A stretch of 64,000 bases of DNA from Sulfitobacter sp. F26169L. Lineage in GTDB: Bacteria > Pseudomonadota > Alphaproteobacteria > Rhodobacterales > Rhodobacteraceae. Under the pieces are notes generated by a model. It did no database searches, was not told the origin of the DNA, and was given only the letters and a program-made list of their open reading frames with translations. Below, in pieces: positions 46,016-54,886 of the stretch (position 1 is the first letter of the stretch; every line of letters starts with the position of its first letter). Where the stretch lies: positions 467,633 through 531,632 of the forward strand of contig NZ_JAPMLP010000002.1 of the NCBI RefSeq assembly GCF_026410285.1. Direction: 5' to 3'. Made by a program: the position numbers and the translations under genes.

Positions 46016-46618
46016 CTAGAAGTCGACACCGCGCTGGGCTTTGATCCCGTTTTTGAACGGGTGCTTCACTTCGGTCATCTCTGTGACCAGATCGGCGTAT
46101 TCGCATAACTCGGGCTTTGCATCGCGGCCTGTCAGGATCACACCGGTGCGCTTGTCACGCGCCTCAAGACCGGCGATCACATCCTCGACCGACAGATAGT
46201 CATAGCGTAGCGCGATGTTGATCTCATCCATGACAATCAGGTCATAATCACCGCTTTCCATCATCTCGCGCCCCTTGGCAAAGGCGGCATGCGCAGCGGC
46301 GATATCGCGATCCTTGTCTTGAGTGTCCCAGGTGAAGCCCTCGCCCATGGTGTGCCATGTGACACCGCCAAGACGCTCGAAAAACTGGCGCTCGCCGGTG
46401 ATCCATTTGCCTTTGATGAACTGGATCACACCCACCTTTTGCTTCCACCCCAACGCGCGCACCATCACACCGAACGCAGAAGAAGATTTGCCCTTTCCCG
46501 CACCTGTATGCACCAGCACCAGACCCTTTTCGGGGTCTTGCAGGTCTGCGACACGCTTGCGCTGTCGAGTCTGGATTTCCTGCATTTTTGTTTTGTGGGC
46601 GTTAGAATCGTCGGACAT
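46016..46618 (-). CDS. cobO: Cob(I)yrinic acid a,c-diamide adenosyltransferase
   Basis: CobO/BtuR adds the adenosyl group from ATP to cobalt in cobalamin synthesis or salvage. The 200-residue protein has the P-loop LVHTGAGKGKSSSAFG, VGVIQFIKGKW, and the DEINIALRYDYLS block. GGAG lies upstream of ATG. It follows aroC and a DMT transporter on the minus strand at short distances (24 bp and 7 bp), so the three may be co-transcribed. No other cobalamin gene is in the window. Confidence 0.94.
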   Translation of the reverse strand: MSDDSNAHKTKMQEIQTRQRKRVADLQDPEKGLVLVHTGAGKGKSSSAFGVMVRALGWKQKVGVIQFIKGKWITGERQFFERLGGVTWHTMGEGFTWDTQDKDRDIAAAHAAFAKGREMMESGDYDLIVMDEINIALRYDYLSVEDVIAGLEARDKRTGVILTGRDAKPELCEYADLVTEMTEVKHPFKNGIKAQRGVDF

Positions 46619-46642
46619 TAGCGTGTCTCCATTTTGAAAATA

Positions 46643-47578
46643 TCAGGATTTCGGTTCGCTGACGGCGCGCACCTTACCGCGCTCCATTCCCAGCTGACGC
46701 TCGCGCCATATTACCAGCACGCCTGCGACAATAACCAGACCGGAACCCATCAGCATCAGCGCCGTTGGAAGTTCGTCAAACAGAACATAGCCCAGAATGA
46801 TCGCAAACAGCATCGAAGTGTAATCATAGGGCGCAAGCATCGAAACAGAGCCGAAGCGATAGGAGGATGTTACCAGAATTTGCGCCACCCCGCCGATAAA
46901 CCCCGCTGCAACCAATAACCCGAGTGTTTGACCCGTAGGCACCACCCAGCCGAACGGCGCTGTAAGAAGGGAAAGCAGCGATGCGGTAACGGAAAAATAG
47001 AATACGATCGCGGCTGTATGTTCAAATTGCACCAGCTGGCGCAGATGCACCTGCACCAACGCGCGCAGCATGGTTGCCCCGAGAATCAGCGTCGCGCCCA
47101 GAGTGGCGGCGTGATCCAGCTGCGCGCCGCCGAAGCGTGGCCAAAGAATGATAATCACGCCAACCAGTCCGATTGCCACTGCACTTACGCGAAACAGACG
47201 GATTCGTTCCCCCAGCATCAGCGCCGCCAGAAGTACGGTAAAAATTGGCGTGGCAAAGCCGATTGCGGTGACTTCGGGCAGGGGCAGCAAGCCAAGACCT
47301 GCAAATGTAAGCCCCATCGCTGTGGTCCCGAACAGTCCGCGCCACACATGTCCCATCGGGTTTTTTGCCTTGAGGCCAACAGCCAGTTGTTTGCGCTGTG
47401 CCAGCCAGATCAGGATCACGGGGATTGCAAAAAACGAGCGGAAAAATACGGCCTGTCCGGCGGGAACGTCATCTGCTGTGGCCTTGATGATGGCCGACAT
47501 GAAGGTAAACAGCATGATCGCCATCACCTTCAGCGCAACGCCCAGCGCCGGCTTTGCAGAGAAATCCTCGATCTTCAT
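46643..47578 (-). CDS. DMT superfamily (EamA) transporter
   Basis: A 311-residue inner-membrane protein with ten predicted helices and two EamA repeats. Typical blocks are MLFTFMSAIIKATADDVPAGQAVFFRSFFAIPVILIWL, GLLPLPEVTAIGFATPIFTVLLAALMLGERI, and in the second half LAPYDYTSMLFAIILGYVLFDELPT. The pattern with EVTAIGFATPIF is widespread in Rhodobacteraceae. Substrate unknown. It starts 7 bp after the aroC stop and ends 24 bp before cobO. Confidence 0.87.
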   Translation of the reverse strand: MKIEDFSAKPALGVALKVMAIMLFTFMSAIIKATADDVPAGQAVFFRSFFAIPVILIWLAQRKQLAVGLKAKNPMGHVWRGLFGTTAMGLTFAGLGLLPLPEVTAIGFATPIFTVLLAALMLGERIRLFRVSAVAIGLVGVIIILWPRFGGAQLDHAATLGATLILGATMLRALVQVHLRQLVQFEHTAAIVFYFSVTASLLSLLTAPFGWVVPTGQTLGLLVAAGFIGGVAQILVTSSYRFGSVSMLAPYDYTSMLFAIILGYVLFDELPTALMLMGSGLVIVAGVLVIWRERQLGMERGKVRAVSEPKS

Positions 47579-47585
47579 CGGTCTG

Positions 47586-48695
47586 TCATTTTTTTGATCC
47601 GATCAAGCCTTGGTTCTTGCCGATCTGGCCGCGGTGAAGCAACAGATGATCCAGAATAACACAAGCCATCATTGCCTCACCCACCGGAACCGCGCGGATA
47701 CCAACACAAGGATCGTGACGGCCTTTAGTAATGATCTCGGTTTCCTCACCGGATTTGGTGATTGTCTTGCGGGTGGTCAGGATCGACGAAGTCGGCTTGA
47801 CCGCAAAGCGCACCACAATATCCTGCCCCGTGCTGATCCCGCCAAGGATACCGCCGGAATGGTTGGAGGAATACTCTGGCCCGTTTGGTCCCATGAATAT
47901 TTCGTCTGCGTTCAACTCTCCAGTCAGCATTGCGGCTGACATGCCTTCGCCGATTTCCACACCTTTGACGGCGTTGATGCTCATCATGGCGGCGGCCAGA
48001 TCAGTGTCTAACTTACCGTAAACGGGGGCGCCGATACCTGCGGGAACATTGCGCGCAGTCACTTCGATAATCGCCCCTACGGAGGACCCTGACTTGCGCA
48101 AACCGTCGAGGTATTCGGCCCAGTCCACTGCGGCCTTGGCATCAGGCACCCAGAACGGGTTCTGTTCGATCTGGTCCCAGTCAAACGCAGCACGGTCGAT
48201 CTGGTGCGGGCCCATCTGCACCATGTAACCGGTGATTTGCACATCGGGTGCGATCGTCTTGATCGCCTCACGCGCAAGGCCACCAGCGGCCACACGGCTG
48301 GCAGTTTCACGTGCAGAGGAACGCCCGCCGCCGCGATAGTCGCGGATGCCGTATTTCTGGAAATAGGTGATATCCGCATGACCTGGGCGGAATTTCTCCT
48401 TGATGTCTCCATAGTCTTTCGAGCGTTGATCGGTGTTTTCGATCATCAACTGGATCGGGGTGCCTGTGGTCACACCTTCAAACGTGCCCGACAGAATCCG
48501 CACCTCGTCGGCCTCGCGGCGCTGGGTGGTGAATTTGTTCTGGCCCGGCTTACGCTTCTCCAGCCAGTGCTGGATCATGTCCGGCGTAATCGGCACGTTT
48601 GGCGGACAGCCATCAACAGTGGCACCCAAGGCCGGCCCGTGGCTTTCGCCCCAAGTGGTTACGCGGAAAAGATGGCCAAAGCTGTTGATCGACAT
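47586..48695 (-). CDS. aroC: Chorismate synthase
   Basis: AroC makes chorismate from EPSP with reduced FMN, the last step of the shikimate pathway. The 366-residue protein has the signature [20 protein letters not shown], the FMN-binding [14 protein letters not shown] followed by [17 protein letters not shown], and the C-terminal [31 protein letters not shown] placed the start at [10 protein letters not shown] (48695), with AAGGAG upstream; the in-frame extension to 48776 is not family-like. It is divergent from thiBPQ. Confidence 0.97.
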   Translation of the reverse strand: MSINSFGHLFRVTTWGESHGPALGATVDGCPPNVPITPDMIQHWLEKRKPGQNKFTTQRREADEVRILSGTFEGVTTGTPIQLMIENTDQRSKDYGDIKEKFRPGHADITYFQKYGIRDYRGGGRSSARETASRVAAGGLAREAIKTIAPDVQITGYMVQMGPHQIDRAAFDWDQIEQNPFWVPDAKAAVDWAEYLDGLRKSGSSVGAIIEVTARNVPAGIGAPVYGKLDTDLAAAMMSINAVKGVEIGEGMSAAMLTGELNADEIFMGPNGPEYSSNHSGGILGGISTGQDIVVRFAVKPTSSILTTRKTITKSGEETEIITKGRHDPCVGIRAVPVGEAMMACVILDHLLLHRGQIGKNQGLIGSKK

Positions 48696-48757
48696 GCGGT
48701 GTGCTCCTTTGTCCCAAGCCTTAGCGGGGCAAGGTCGGTGCCTCAAGGGGTATTGGC

Positions 48758-48786
48758 TTGCTAAAGCTGTGCGCATTGCCTACGAC
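48758..48786 (+). promoter_or_regulatory. Possible promoter of the thi riboswitch transcript
   Basis: TTGCTA (48758-48763) and TACGAC (48781-48786) with a 17-base spacer. Transcription would begin at about 48793, exactly where the riboswitch starts. Confidence 0.45.
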
Positions 48787-48792
48787 TTGACG

Positions 48793-48917
48793 TACCTCGG
48801 GGTGCCTTAGGCTGAGATGTACATCTGTACAGACCCGTAGAACCTGAACCGGTTAACACCGGCGGAGGGAAGGTCTGGACATTCTCCAACGCTTTCTGAC
48901 GCCGCAATTTGGAGGAT
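48793..48917 (+). ncRNA. TPP riboswitch (THI element) and SD-sequestering stem
   Basis: The thiamine pyrophosphate aptamer core is present in order: CGGGGTGCC, GGCTGAGA, ACCCGTAGAACCTGA, ACCGGTTAACACCGGCG and GAGGGAAGGTC, at about 48793-48876. Downstream, ATTCTCCAA (48881-48889) pairs with TTGGAGGAT (48909-48917), 9 bp with one G-U, which covers the thiB ribosome-binding site. Ligand-bound RNA should favour that stem, shutting off translation of thiBPQ when thiamine is plentiful. Confidence 0.95.
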
Positions 48918-48920
48918 GCT

Positions 48921-49898
48921 ATGAAGTATCTCACGTTTGCGACTGCAACTCTGGCTGCCACAACGGCCATGGCTGAAACGCCTGAACTTGTTGTGTACAC
49001 CTACGACAGTTTTGTTTCCGAGTGGGGCCCGGGTCCTGCGATTGAAAAAGCGTTTGAAGAGGTTTGCGCCTGTGATCTCAGGCTGGTGGGCTTGGGGGAC
49101 GGCGCAGCGCTTCTGGCGCGGCTGAAGCTGGAGGGCGCGCGCTCGGACGCGGACGTGGTGATGGGGCTTGATACAGCGCTGATCGCTGCGGCACAGGAAA
49201 CAGGGCTGTTTCAGGAAACGGATATAGTTGCGGACTACGCTCTTCCGGTTGAATGGACCGACCCTGTATTTGCACCCTACGACTGGGGCTATTTTGCGTT
49301 TGTTCACAATAAAGACGTAACACCGCCGGCAAATTTCAAAGCGCTGGGCGAGAGTGATCTGAAAATCGTGATTCAGGATCCGCGCTCGTCAACACCGGGA
49401 TTGGGCCTGCTGATGTGGGTCAAGAATGCTTATCGTGATGAGGCGCCTGCGATCTGGGAGGCAATGGCTGATAATGTGGTCACGGTGACCAAGGGCTGGT
49501 CAGAGGCATACGGCCTGTTTCTGGAAGGCGAGGCAGACATGGTGCTGAGCTATACCACCTCTCCGGCGTATCACCTGATCGCCGAGGAAGACGACAGCAA
49601 GGCGGCCGCCATTTTTGACGAAGGCCACTATATGCAGATCGAGGTCATGGGCAGGCTGGCAGGCTCTGATCAACCTGAACTTGCCGCAGAATTTTTGAAA
49701 TTCATGGTGTCTGATGCGGCGCAAACGATACTGCCGACAACCAACTGGATGTATCCCGCAGTGACGCCTGATGCGGGTCTGCCCAAGGGCTTCGAGACGC
49801 TGACGGTGCCTGAAAAAGCGTTGCACGTTGATGTGCAAAACGTTCCGGCACTTCGTGAGGAAGCATTGGCCGAATGGCTCAAAGCGCTCTCGCAATAA
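48921..49898 (+). CDS. thiB: Thiamine ABC transporter substrate-binding protein ThiB
   Basis: A 325-residue periplasmic protein with signal peptide MKYLTFATATLAATTAMAE. It belongs to the thiamine-binding ABC family: LVVYTYDSFVSEWGPGPAIEKAFEEVC at the start of the mature form and LSYTTSPAYHLIAEED, TTNWMYPAVTP later. It captures thiamine, thiamine phosphate or TPP. ATG 48921 is 5 bases after the GGAGG that the upstream riboswitch can mask. The 3' end overlaps thiP by 25 bases. Confidence 0.94.
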   Translation: MKYLTFATATLAATTAMAETPELVVYTYDSFVSEWGPGPAIEKAFEEVCACDLRLVGLGDGAALLARLKLEGARSDADVVMGLDTALIAAAQETGLFQETDIVADYALPVEWTDPVFAPYDWGYFAFVHNKDVTPPANFKALGESDLKIVIQDPRSSTPGLGLLMWVKNAYRDEAPAIWEAMADNVVTVTKGWSEAYGLFLEGEADMVLSYTTSPAYHLIAEEDDSKAAAIFDEGHYMQIEVMGRLAGSDQPELAAEFLKFMVSDAAQTILPTTNWMYPAVTPDAGLPKGFETLTVPEKALHVDVQNVPALREEALAEWLKALSQ

Positions 49899-51430
49899 GC
49901 CGCAAGACAGGGATCAGCGCGGCGCTTTTGGTGCTGGCGCTGATCGTCCTGGCGCTGGGCGCAGTGATCAGTCGTGCAGAGACTGGCGCAGGCTTGGGCG
50001 CTGCCGACTGGGCGGCGATCCGGTTTACAGTGTTGCAGGCGCTATGGTCATCGGGTTTGTCGGTGTTGTTGGCGGTGCCCGTAGCGCGCGCCCTGGCGCG
50101 ACGGCGGTTTTTTGGGCGCGGGGCACTGGTGACCTTGCTGGGAGCACCTTTCATCCTGCCGGTGATCGTCGCAGTGTTGGGTCTGCTGGCGGTTTTCGGG
50201 CGCAGCGGCTGGCTGAATACGGCGCTGGAGGCCGCAGGTTTGCCCGCCGTGTCGATCTACGGGTTTCACGGTGTTGTGCTGGCGCATGTGTTTTTCAACA
50301 TGCCTCTGGCAACGCGACTGCTGTTGATGGGATGGCAGAATATCCCGTCTGAACGGTTTCGCCTTGCTGCACAAATCCGCCTGACACCACGTGCGATGTT
50401 TCGCGCTGTGGAGTGGCCGATGCTGATGCAGGTGGTTCCCGGTGCGCTGGCCCTGGTGTTTGTGATCTGTCTGACCAGTTTTGCTGTGGCGCTGACGCTG
50501 GGTGGCGGCCCGCGTGCCACGACAATCGAATTGGCGATCTATCAGGCGTTCCGTTTCGATTTTGATCTGGGCCGTGCGGCGCTGTTGTCTGTCGTGCAAC
50601 TGGTGCTTGCGGGTGGCATGGCGCTGTTGGTGTTGCGGCTTGTTCCCGACATAACGCTTGGCGGCGGGTTGGACAGGATGATGCCCCGTTGGGATGCACG
50701 TGGCGGGGTGCAGAGGATTGTTGATACAATCGTGATCGTGTTGGCGGCGCTGTTCTTGCTGGTGCCTCTGGTGGCCGTCGTTTGGCGTGGTGTGCAAGGT
50801 TGGGCGCAGATGCCGGCGCAGGTTTATCACGCGGCGGGTATCTCGATTATGGTGGCGATTGCCAGCATCGCTGTGCTGCTTGGCCTTGCACTGCCGATGG
50901 CGGGGTGGATCGCAGCCCGCAAGGCAGACGGGGGGGAGGCGATCGGCCTGCTGGGTTTGTCCGCGTCGCCGCTGATGATCGGGACAGGCTGGTTCATTGT
51001 AATCAACCCTGTCGCCGATCCGTTTGATTTTGCGCTGGTGGTTACGATGCTGGTGAATGCGATGATGGCGCTGCCCTTTGCGTTGCGCATATTGGTGCCG
51101 CCCATGCGGGACGCGGTGCGGCAATACGGACGGCTAAGCCTGATGCTGGACGTGCAAGGCTGGCGTTTGTGGCGCGTCGTACTGCTGCCGCGGTTGCGCG
51201 CCCCGATCGGATATGCCGCAGGTCTGACAGGCGCACTGTCGATGGGTGATCTGGGTGTGATTGCACTGTTCGCCGATCCTGATCGTGTGACACTGCCGTT
51301 GCAGATGGTGCGGCTGATGGGGGCCTACCGCATGGATGCGGCGGCAGGCGCAGCGCTGTTGCTTCTGGCGCTCAGCCTCGGGATATTCTGGATATGCGAC
51401 AAGGGAGGGCGCTGGCGTGCTGAAGCTTGA
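49874..51430 (+). CDS. thiP: Thiamine ABC transporter permease ThiP
   Basis: A 518-residue double permease with two binding-protein-dependent transport domains, as in ThiP. Each half carries an EAA-type loop: AAQIRLTPRAMFRAVEWPMLMQV in the first and LMLDVQGWRLWRVVLLPRLRAPIGY in the second. Around twelve hydrophobic helices are seen. It starts inside thiB and overlaps the thiQ start by 14 bases, so translation of the three genes is closely coupled. Transport of thiamine is inferred from family and from the TPP riboswitch. Confidence 0.94.
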   Translation: MAQSALAISRKTGISAALLVLALIVLALGAVISRAETGAGLGAADWAAIRFTVLQALWSSGLSVLLAVPVARALARRRFFGRGALVTLLGAPFILPVIVAVLGLLAVFGRSGWLNTALEAAGLPAVSIYGFHGVVLAHVFFNMPLATRLLLMGWQNIPSERFRLAAQIRLTPRAMFRAVEWPMLMQVVPGALALVFVICLTSFAVALTLGGGPRATTIELAIYQAFRFDFDLGRAALLSVVQLVLAGGMALLVLRLVPDITLGGGLDRMMPRWDARGGVQRIVDTIVIVLAALFLLVPLVAVVWRGVQGWAQMPAQVYHAAGISIMVAIASIAVLLGLALPMAGWIAARKADGGEAIGLLGLSASPLMIGTGWFIVINPVADPFDFALVVTMLVNAMMALPFALRILVPPMRDAVRQYGRLSLMLDVQGWRLWRVVLLPRLRAPIGYAAGLTGALSMGDLGVIALFADPDRVTLPLQMVRLMGAYRMDAAAGAALLLLALSLGIFWICDKGGRWRAEA

Positions 51431-52109
51431 TGATGCGCTAATTGTGCAGGATGATTTTCGCCTGGAAGCTGATTTCACGCTGGAGGCAGGGCGCAAATAC
51501 GCGGTGATTGGCCCGTCCGGTGCGGGCAAATCCACGCTGCTGGGGGCGCTTTGCGGGTTTATCCCGCTTGCGCGCGGGGTGATGCTCTGGAACGGGCAAG
51601 ACATCACAAACACCTCTCCGGCTGTGCGGCCCATGACGATGCTGTTTCAGGACAATAACCTGTTTCCGCATCTGACGGTTTTGCAAAATGTCGGCTTGGG
51701 ACTTCGCCCTGATCTGGGAATGAACGCAGCCGAGCGCGCAAAGGTCGAAGCCGCGCTGGAGCAGGTCGATCTGGCAGCATTTGCGCAGGCCAAACCCGGA
51801 AATCTGTCAGGTGGACAACAAAGCCGCGCGGCGCTGGCGCGGGTGCTGGTGCAAGCGCGCCCTCTGGTGCTACTGGACGAACCGTTTGCCGCTTTGGGGC
51901 CGGCGCTGCGCAACGAAATGCTGGATCTGGTGCAGGATATGGCGGCCCAAACGGGTGCCGCGCTGTTGATGGTCACACACGCGCCGGATGATGTACGCCG
52001 CATCGCGGACGAAGTAATTTTTGTCGAAGGGGGGCGCGCCCATGCGCCACGTCTGGCGGCAGCGTTGATGGATAATCCACCGCCGGAGTTGCGCGCATAT
52101 CTGGGCTAG
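51417..52109 (+). CDS. thiQ: Thiamine ABC transporter ATP-binding protein ThiQ
   Basis: A 230-residue ABC ATPase. Walker A is GPSGAGKST, the signature is LSGGQQSRAALARVL, Walker B is PLVLLDEPF, and the H-loop is MVTHAPDD. I chose the GTG at 51417, which overlaps thiP, with AGGGAGG upstream. An in-frame ATG further upstream at 51336 would add a segment that only reads thiP in another frame. Its stop shares a CTAG with the convergent ribH. Confidence 0.93.
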   Translation: MLKLDDALIVQDDFRLEADFTLEAGRKYAVIGPSGAGKSTLLGALCGFIPLARGVMLWNGQDITNTSPAVRPMTMLFQDNNLFPHLTVLQNVGLGLRPDLGMNAAERAKVEAALEQVDLAAFAQAKPGNLSGGQQSRAALARVLVQARPLVLLDEPFAALGPALRNEMLDLVQDMAAQTGAALLMVTHAPDDVRRIADEVIFVEGGRAHAPRLAAALMDNPPPELRAYLG

Positions 52110-52525
52110 GCCGTGATAGCCAATGCAGCGCGCGCGGCCTCGCGACCTTTTTCGATGAAATGCGCGCGGTAAATTGTGTTGTGATGATCGGTTTCCTGAT
52201 ATTGGTGCGGGGTGAGGGATACCGACAACACGGGCACACCTGTATCAAGTCCGACACGCATCAGCCCGTCCACCACAGCTGCGGCGACAAAATCATGGCG
52301 GTATATGCCACCATCCACCACAAAAGCGGCGCAAATTATTGCGTCGTAGTTTCCGGTTTTGGCCAGTTGCTGCGCCTTTAGGGGCATTTCAAATGCGCCG
52401 GGTACATCGAACACGTCCGTTTGCGCATCGGGTGTGCCTTCCACAAATCCGTCATAGGCGCGATCTACAATTTCAGCATGCCACTGTGCTTTGACAAAGG
52501 CGAAGCGGGCGGGGGTGTCTGTCAT
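52106..52525 (-). CDS. ribH: 6,7-Dimethyl-8-ribityllumazine synthase, type II (RibH2-like)
   Basis: This enzyme makes the direct precursor of riboflavin from a pyrimidinedione and a butanone phosphate. The 139-residue protein has FDVPGAFEMPLKAQQLAKTG and AAFVVDGGIYRHDFVAAAVVDGLM, which match the type II (decameric) enzymes of Brucella and rhizobia rather than the usual capsid-forming RibH. The start MTDTPARFAF (52525) has AAGGAG upstream. It is preceded by an FMN riboswitch and appears to be a single-gene unit, so it is probably repressed by FMN. Confidence 0.93.
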   Translation of the reverse strand: MTDTPARFAFVKAQWHAEIVDRAYDGFVEGTPDAQTDVFDVPGAFEMPLKAQQLAKTGNYDAIICAAFVVDGGIYRHDFVAAAVVDGLMRVGLDTGVPVLSVSLTPHQYQETDHHNTIYRAHFIEKGREAARAALAITA

Positions 52526-52610
52526 TGGTTTTCTCCTTAAGGTTCGACACGTCCACCCAAGGCGATTACAGAATTTCAGCCGCACCTTACCGGTGCTGCC
52601 GCTATCCTGC

Positions 52611-52762
52611 ATTCTCTTCCATCCGGACTATCACCGTCGGCTCCGGCATCTCACCGGATCTGCTTGTCCCGCCGCCTCTCGAAGAAAGGTCGGCAGCGCT
52701 CGCGGGCTTGGAGGGACCCTCCATACCGCCGGTGGGGAGTTTCACCCCGCCCTGAGAACAGG
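52611..52762 (-). ncRNA. FMN riboswitch (RFN element) upstream of ribH
   Basis: On the minus strand the conserved FMN aptamer blocks follow in order: GGGCGGGGTGAAACTCCCC, ACCGGCGGT, AGCCCGCGAGC, GATCCGGTGAGATGCCGGAG, CCGACGGT and ATAGTCCGGATGGAAGAGAA. The arms pair as in the six-stem RFN fold. A variable stem sits between the third and fourth blocks. The 85 bp between aptamer and ribH contain a small hairpin (GCACC/GGTGC) that may be part of the expression platform. Confidence 0.96.
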
Positions 52763-52765
52763 TGC

Positions 52766-52794
52766 AGATTGCCAAGCAACGCATACCTCTGCAA
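52766..52794 (-). promoter_or_regulatory. Possible promoter of the FMN riboswitch transcript
   Basis: On the minus strand TTGCAG (52794-52789) and CAATCT (52771-52766) are 17 bases apart, placing the transcript start just before the aptamer. Confidence 0.4.
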
Positions 52795-52827
52795 TAGCTT
52801 ATCACATCACATTTTCAGGAGGGCGCG

Positions 52828-53451
52828 ATGCACCCCAATCCGGTTTTCCATGATGCCGATACCGCCCGCAACCTTGGCTATGCACGCGAACGGGGGTTCG
52901 GTGTGCTGGCGCTGAATGGCGATGATGGCCCGCACATCAGCCACGTGCCGTTTTTGCTGTCTGATGACGGCACAAGCGCGGATTTGCATCTGGTCCGCTC
53001 CAACCCCATCGCGCGGCTGGGGTCAGGGCCGCACAAGGCCAGGATTATCGTATCAGGGCCGGACAGTTACGTGTCGCCCGACTGGTACGGTGTGGAGGAT
53101 CAGGTGCCCACGTGGAATTATATCGCGGTACATCTGACAGGAACGCTGGAGCGTTTGCCGCAAGAGGCCATGCGCGACATGCTGGACCGTCAGTCCGCCG
53201 CATATGAGACGCAGCTATCGCCGAAAACAGCTTGGACCACGGCAAAGATGACGCCGGAAGTTTTGGAAAAGATGATGCGTATGATCGTGCCTTTCCGCTT
53301 TGCAGTGGCGGGTGTGGATGGAACATGGAAGCTGGGCCAGAATAAGCCCGAGGCGGTACGCCTTGCGGCGGCGCAGCAACTGGGGGACAGCGGAATCGGC
53401 AGTGAAACGGCGGAAATCGCAGCCATGATGCGCGCGCTTGACCACACCTAA
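52828..53451 (+). CDS. PaiB-like FMN-binding protein
   Basis: A 207-residue protein of the FMN-binding split-barrel PaiB family (FMN_bind_2). The family start MHPNPVFHDADTARNLGYARERGFGVL and the blocks GPHKARIIVSGPDSYVSPDWYG and VPTWNYIAVHLTGTLE are clear. The near C-terminal GTWKLGQNKPEAVR is also conserved. PaiB was first described as a negative regulator of sporulation in Bacillus; biochemical roles elsewhere are unclear and many members may be flavin-dependent enzymes. It is divergent from the FMN riboswitch-ribH unit. Confidence 0.87.
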   Translation: MHPNPVFHDADTARNLGYARERGFGVLALNGDDGPHISHVPFLLSDDGTSADLHLVRSNPIARLGSGPHKARIIVSGPDSYVSPDWYGVEDQVPTWNYIAVHLTGTLERLPQEAMRDMLDRQSAAYETQLSPKTAWTTAKMTPEVLEKMMRMIVPFRFAVAGVDGTWKLGQNKPEAVRLAAAQQLGDSGIGSETAEIAAMMRALDHT

Positions 53452-53521
53452 TCTGCGGTTGCCAAATCCGCTGGCGCTGTAAAGAGTAACTCCAGATCAA
53501 CGCTCTCAAAGGAATCCGGCC

Positions 53522-54133
53522 ATGAAACTCTATTACGCCCCGACCTCACCTTACGTGCGCAAAGTGATGATCCTGCTCGAAGAGACAGGACAGCGGGATG
53601 ATGTTGAACTGATTGACGTGGCAACCACACCAATCGCAGCTGATTCCTCTTTGCTGGCGAAAAACCCGCTCGCCAAAGTCCCCGCGCTTGAGCGTCCTGA
53701 CGGGCCGACGCTGTATGATAGCCGCGTTATCACCGCCTATCTTGATGCGCGTGGCGGTGACAAGCTGTACCCGACGGGCGCGCGCCGCTGGGATACGCTG
53801 ACGCTGGAGGCCACAGCAGATGGTATTCTGGATGCCGCATTGCTGATGACCTATGAAGCGCGCCTGCGCCCCGAAGACAAACGGATGCCGGAATGGGTTG
53901 AAGGACAGTGGGACAAGATCGCGCGCAGCGTCGGTGCGCTGAATACCCGCTGGATGAGCCATCTTCAGGCGCCTCTTGATATGGGCCAGATCGCGGTCGC
54001 TTGCGCGTTGGCCTATGTCGACTTCCGCCATGATGCGCGGGAGTGGCGCAAGGGCAACGACGGGCTGGCAGAGTGGTTTAAAAATTTCGAATCGCGCGCG
54101 TCGATGAAGTCAACGGTGCCTCCTGCGGGTTAA
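53522..54133 (+). CDS. Glutathione S-transferase family protein
   Basis: A 203-residue GST. The N-terminal thioredoxin-like part has YYAPTSPYVRKVMILLEETG, where the active-site Ser (TSPY) fits the usual bacterial GST pattern and no cysteine is there. KVPALERPDGPTLYDSRVITAYLD supplies the cis-Pro and glutathione carboxylate site. The C-terminal half is helical, with a short end (SRASMKSTVPP). It stands 70 bp after the PaiB-like gene and 180 bp before petA. Function unknown. Confidence 0.85.
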   Translation: MKLYYAPTSPYVRKVMILLEETGQRDDVELIDVATTPIAADSSLLAKNPLAKVPALERPDGPTLYDSRVITAYLDARGGDKLYPTGARRWDTLTLEATADGILDAALLMTYEARLRPEDKRMPEWVEGQWDKIARSVGALNTRWMSHLQAPLDMGQIAVACALAYVDFRHDAREWRKGNDGLAEWFKNFESRASMKSTVPPAG

Positions 54134-54313
54134 ATCGTGTAAAAGGTGACCAAATTGCGGGTGATTTTATCGCAGTGCGACCCTTTGCGCGTCTAAACCA
54201 TCTGGACGACTCCTGTACTGCAAGTTAGATACCAAACCAATATTCGGCGCCTGAGGACCAGTGCGTCTGGATTCCTGTTTGCCGCCGAGCGGCCTAATTA
54301 TGGAGAAACCGAC

Positions 54314-54874
54314 GTGTCACACGCTGATGATATCGAAGGCAACCGGAGGGATTTCCTCTATTACGCGACAGCCGGCACAGGCGCGGTAGCAGTTGGTGCT
54401 GCTGTCTGGCCGCTGGTCAACCAGATGAACCCGTCTGCCGACGTGCTGGCGCTTTCTTCTATCCGTGTTGATGTGTCCGGTGTTGAGGCCGGATCACAAT
54501 TGACGGTCAAATGGCTGGGTAAGCCTGTTTTCATCCGTCGTCGCACCGCAGAAGACATCGAACAGGGTCGCGCTGTCGATCTGTCCGATCTGCCCGATCC
54601 GGTTGCCCAGAACGAAAACATCGGTGTAGCGCCTGCGCTGGATGAAAACCGTACGCTGGACGAAGCGGGCGAGTGGTTGGTGATGATGGGTGTGTGTACG
54701 CACCTTGGTTGCGTGCCAATCGGCGACGGCGCTGGTGATTTCGGCGGCTGGTTCTGCCCGTGTCACGGATCGCACTACGATACGGCGGGTCGCATCCGCA
54801 AAGGCCCCGCGCCGACGAACCTGCCTGTACCGGTTGCAGAGTTCATCGACGAAACCACAATTAAACTCGGTTAA
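54314..54874 (+). CDS. petA: Ubiquinol-cytochrome c reductase Rieske iron-sulfur subunit
   Basis: The Rieske protein of cytochrome bc1 takes one electron from ubiquinol and passes it to cytochrome c1. The 186-residue protein has an N-terminal twin-arginine ([12 protein letters not shown]) and membrane anchor ([14 protein letters not shown]). The 2Fe-2S ligands are in VCTHLGCVP and CPCHGSHYD. The start is GTG 54314, 10 bases after TGGAG. petB starts 12 bp downstream and petC after that. The order petABC is that of fbcFBC in alphaproteobacteria. Confidence 0.97.
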   Translation: MSHADDIEGNRRDFLYYATAGTGAVAVGAAVWPLVNQMNPSADVLALSSIRVDVSGVEAGSQLTVKWLGKPVFIRRRTAEDIEQGRAVDLSDLPDPVAQNENIGVAPALDENRTLDEAGEWLVMMGVCTHLGCVPIGDGAGDFGGWFCPCHGSHYDTAGRIRKGPAPTNLPVPVAEFIDETTIKLG

Positions 54875-54886
54875 AGGAAGCAACAC

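Noticed and set aside
50048..51124. Long minus-strand frame of 358 codons across thiP
   Set aside because: Shadow of a GC-rich membrane protein gene; its histidine- and arginine-rich product is typical of antisense frames.
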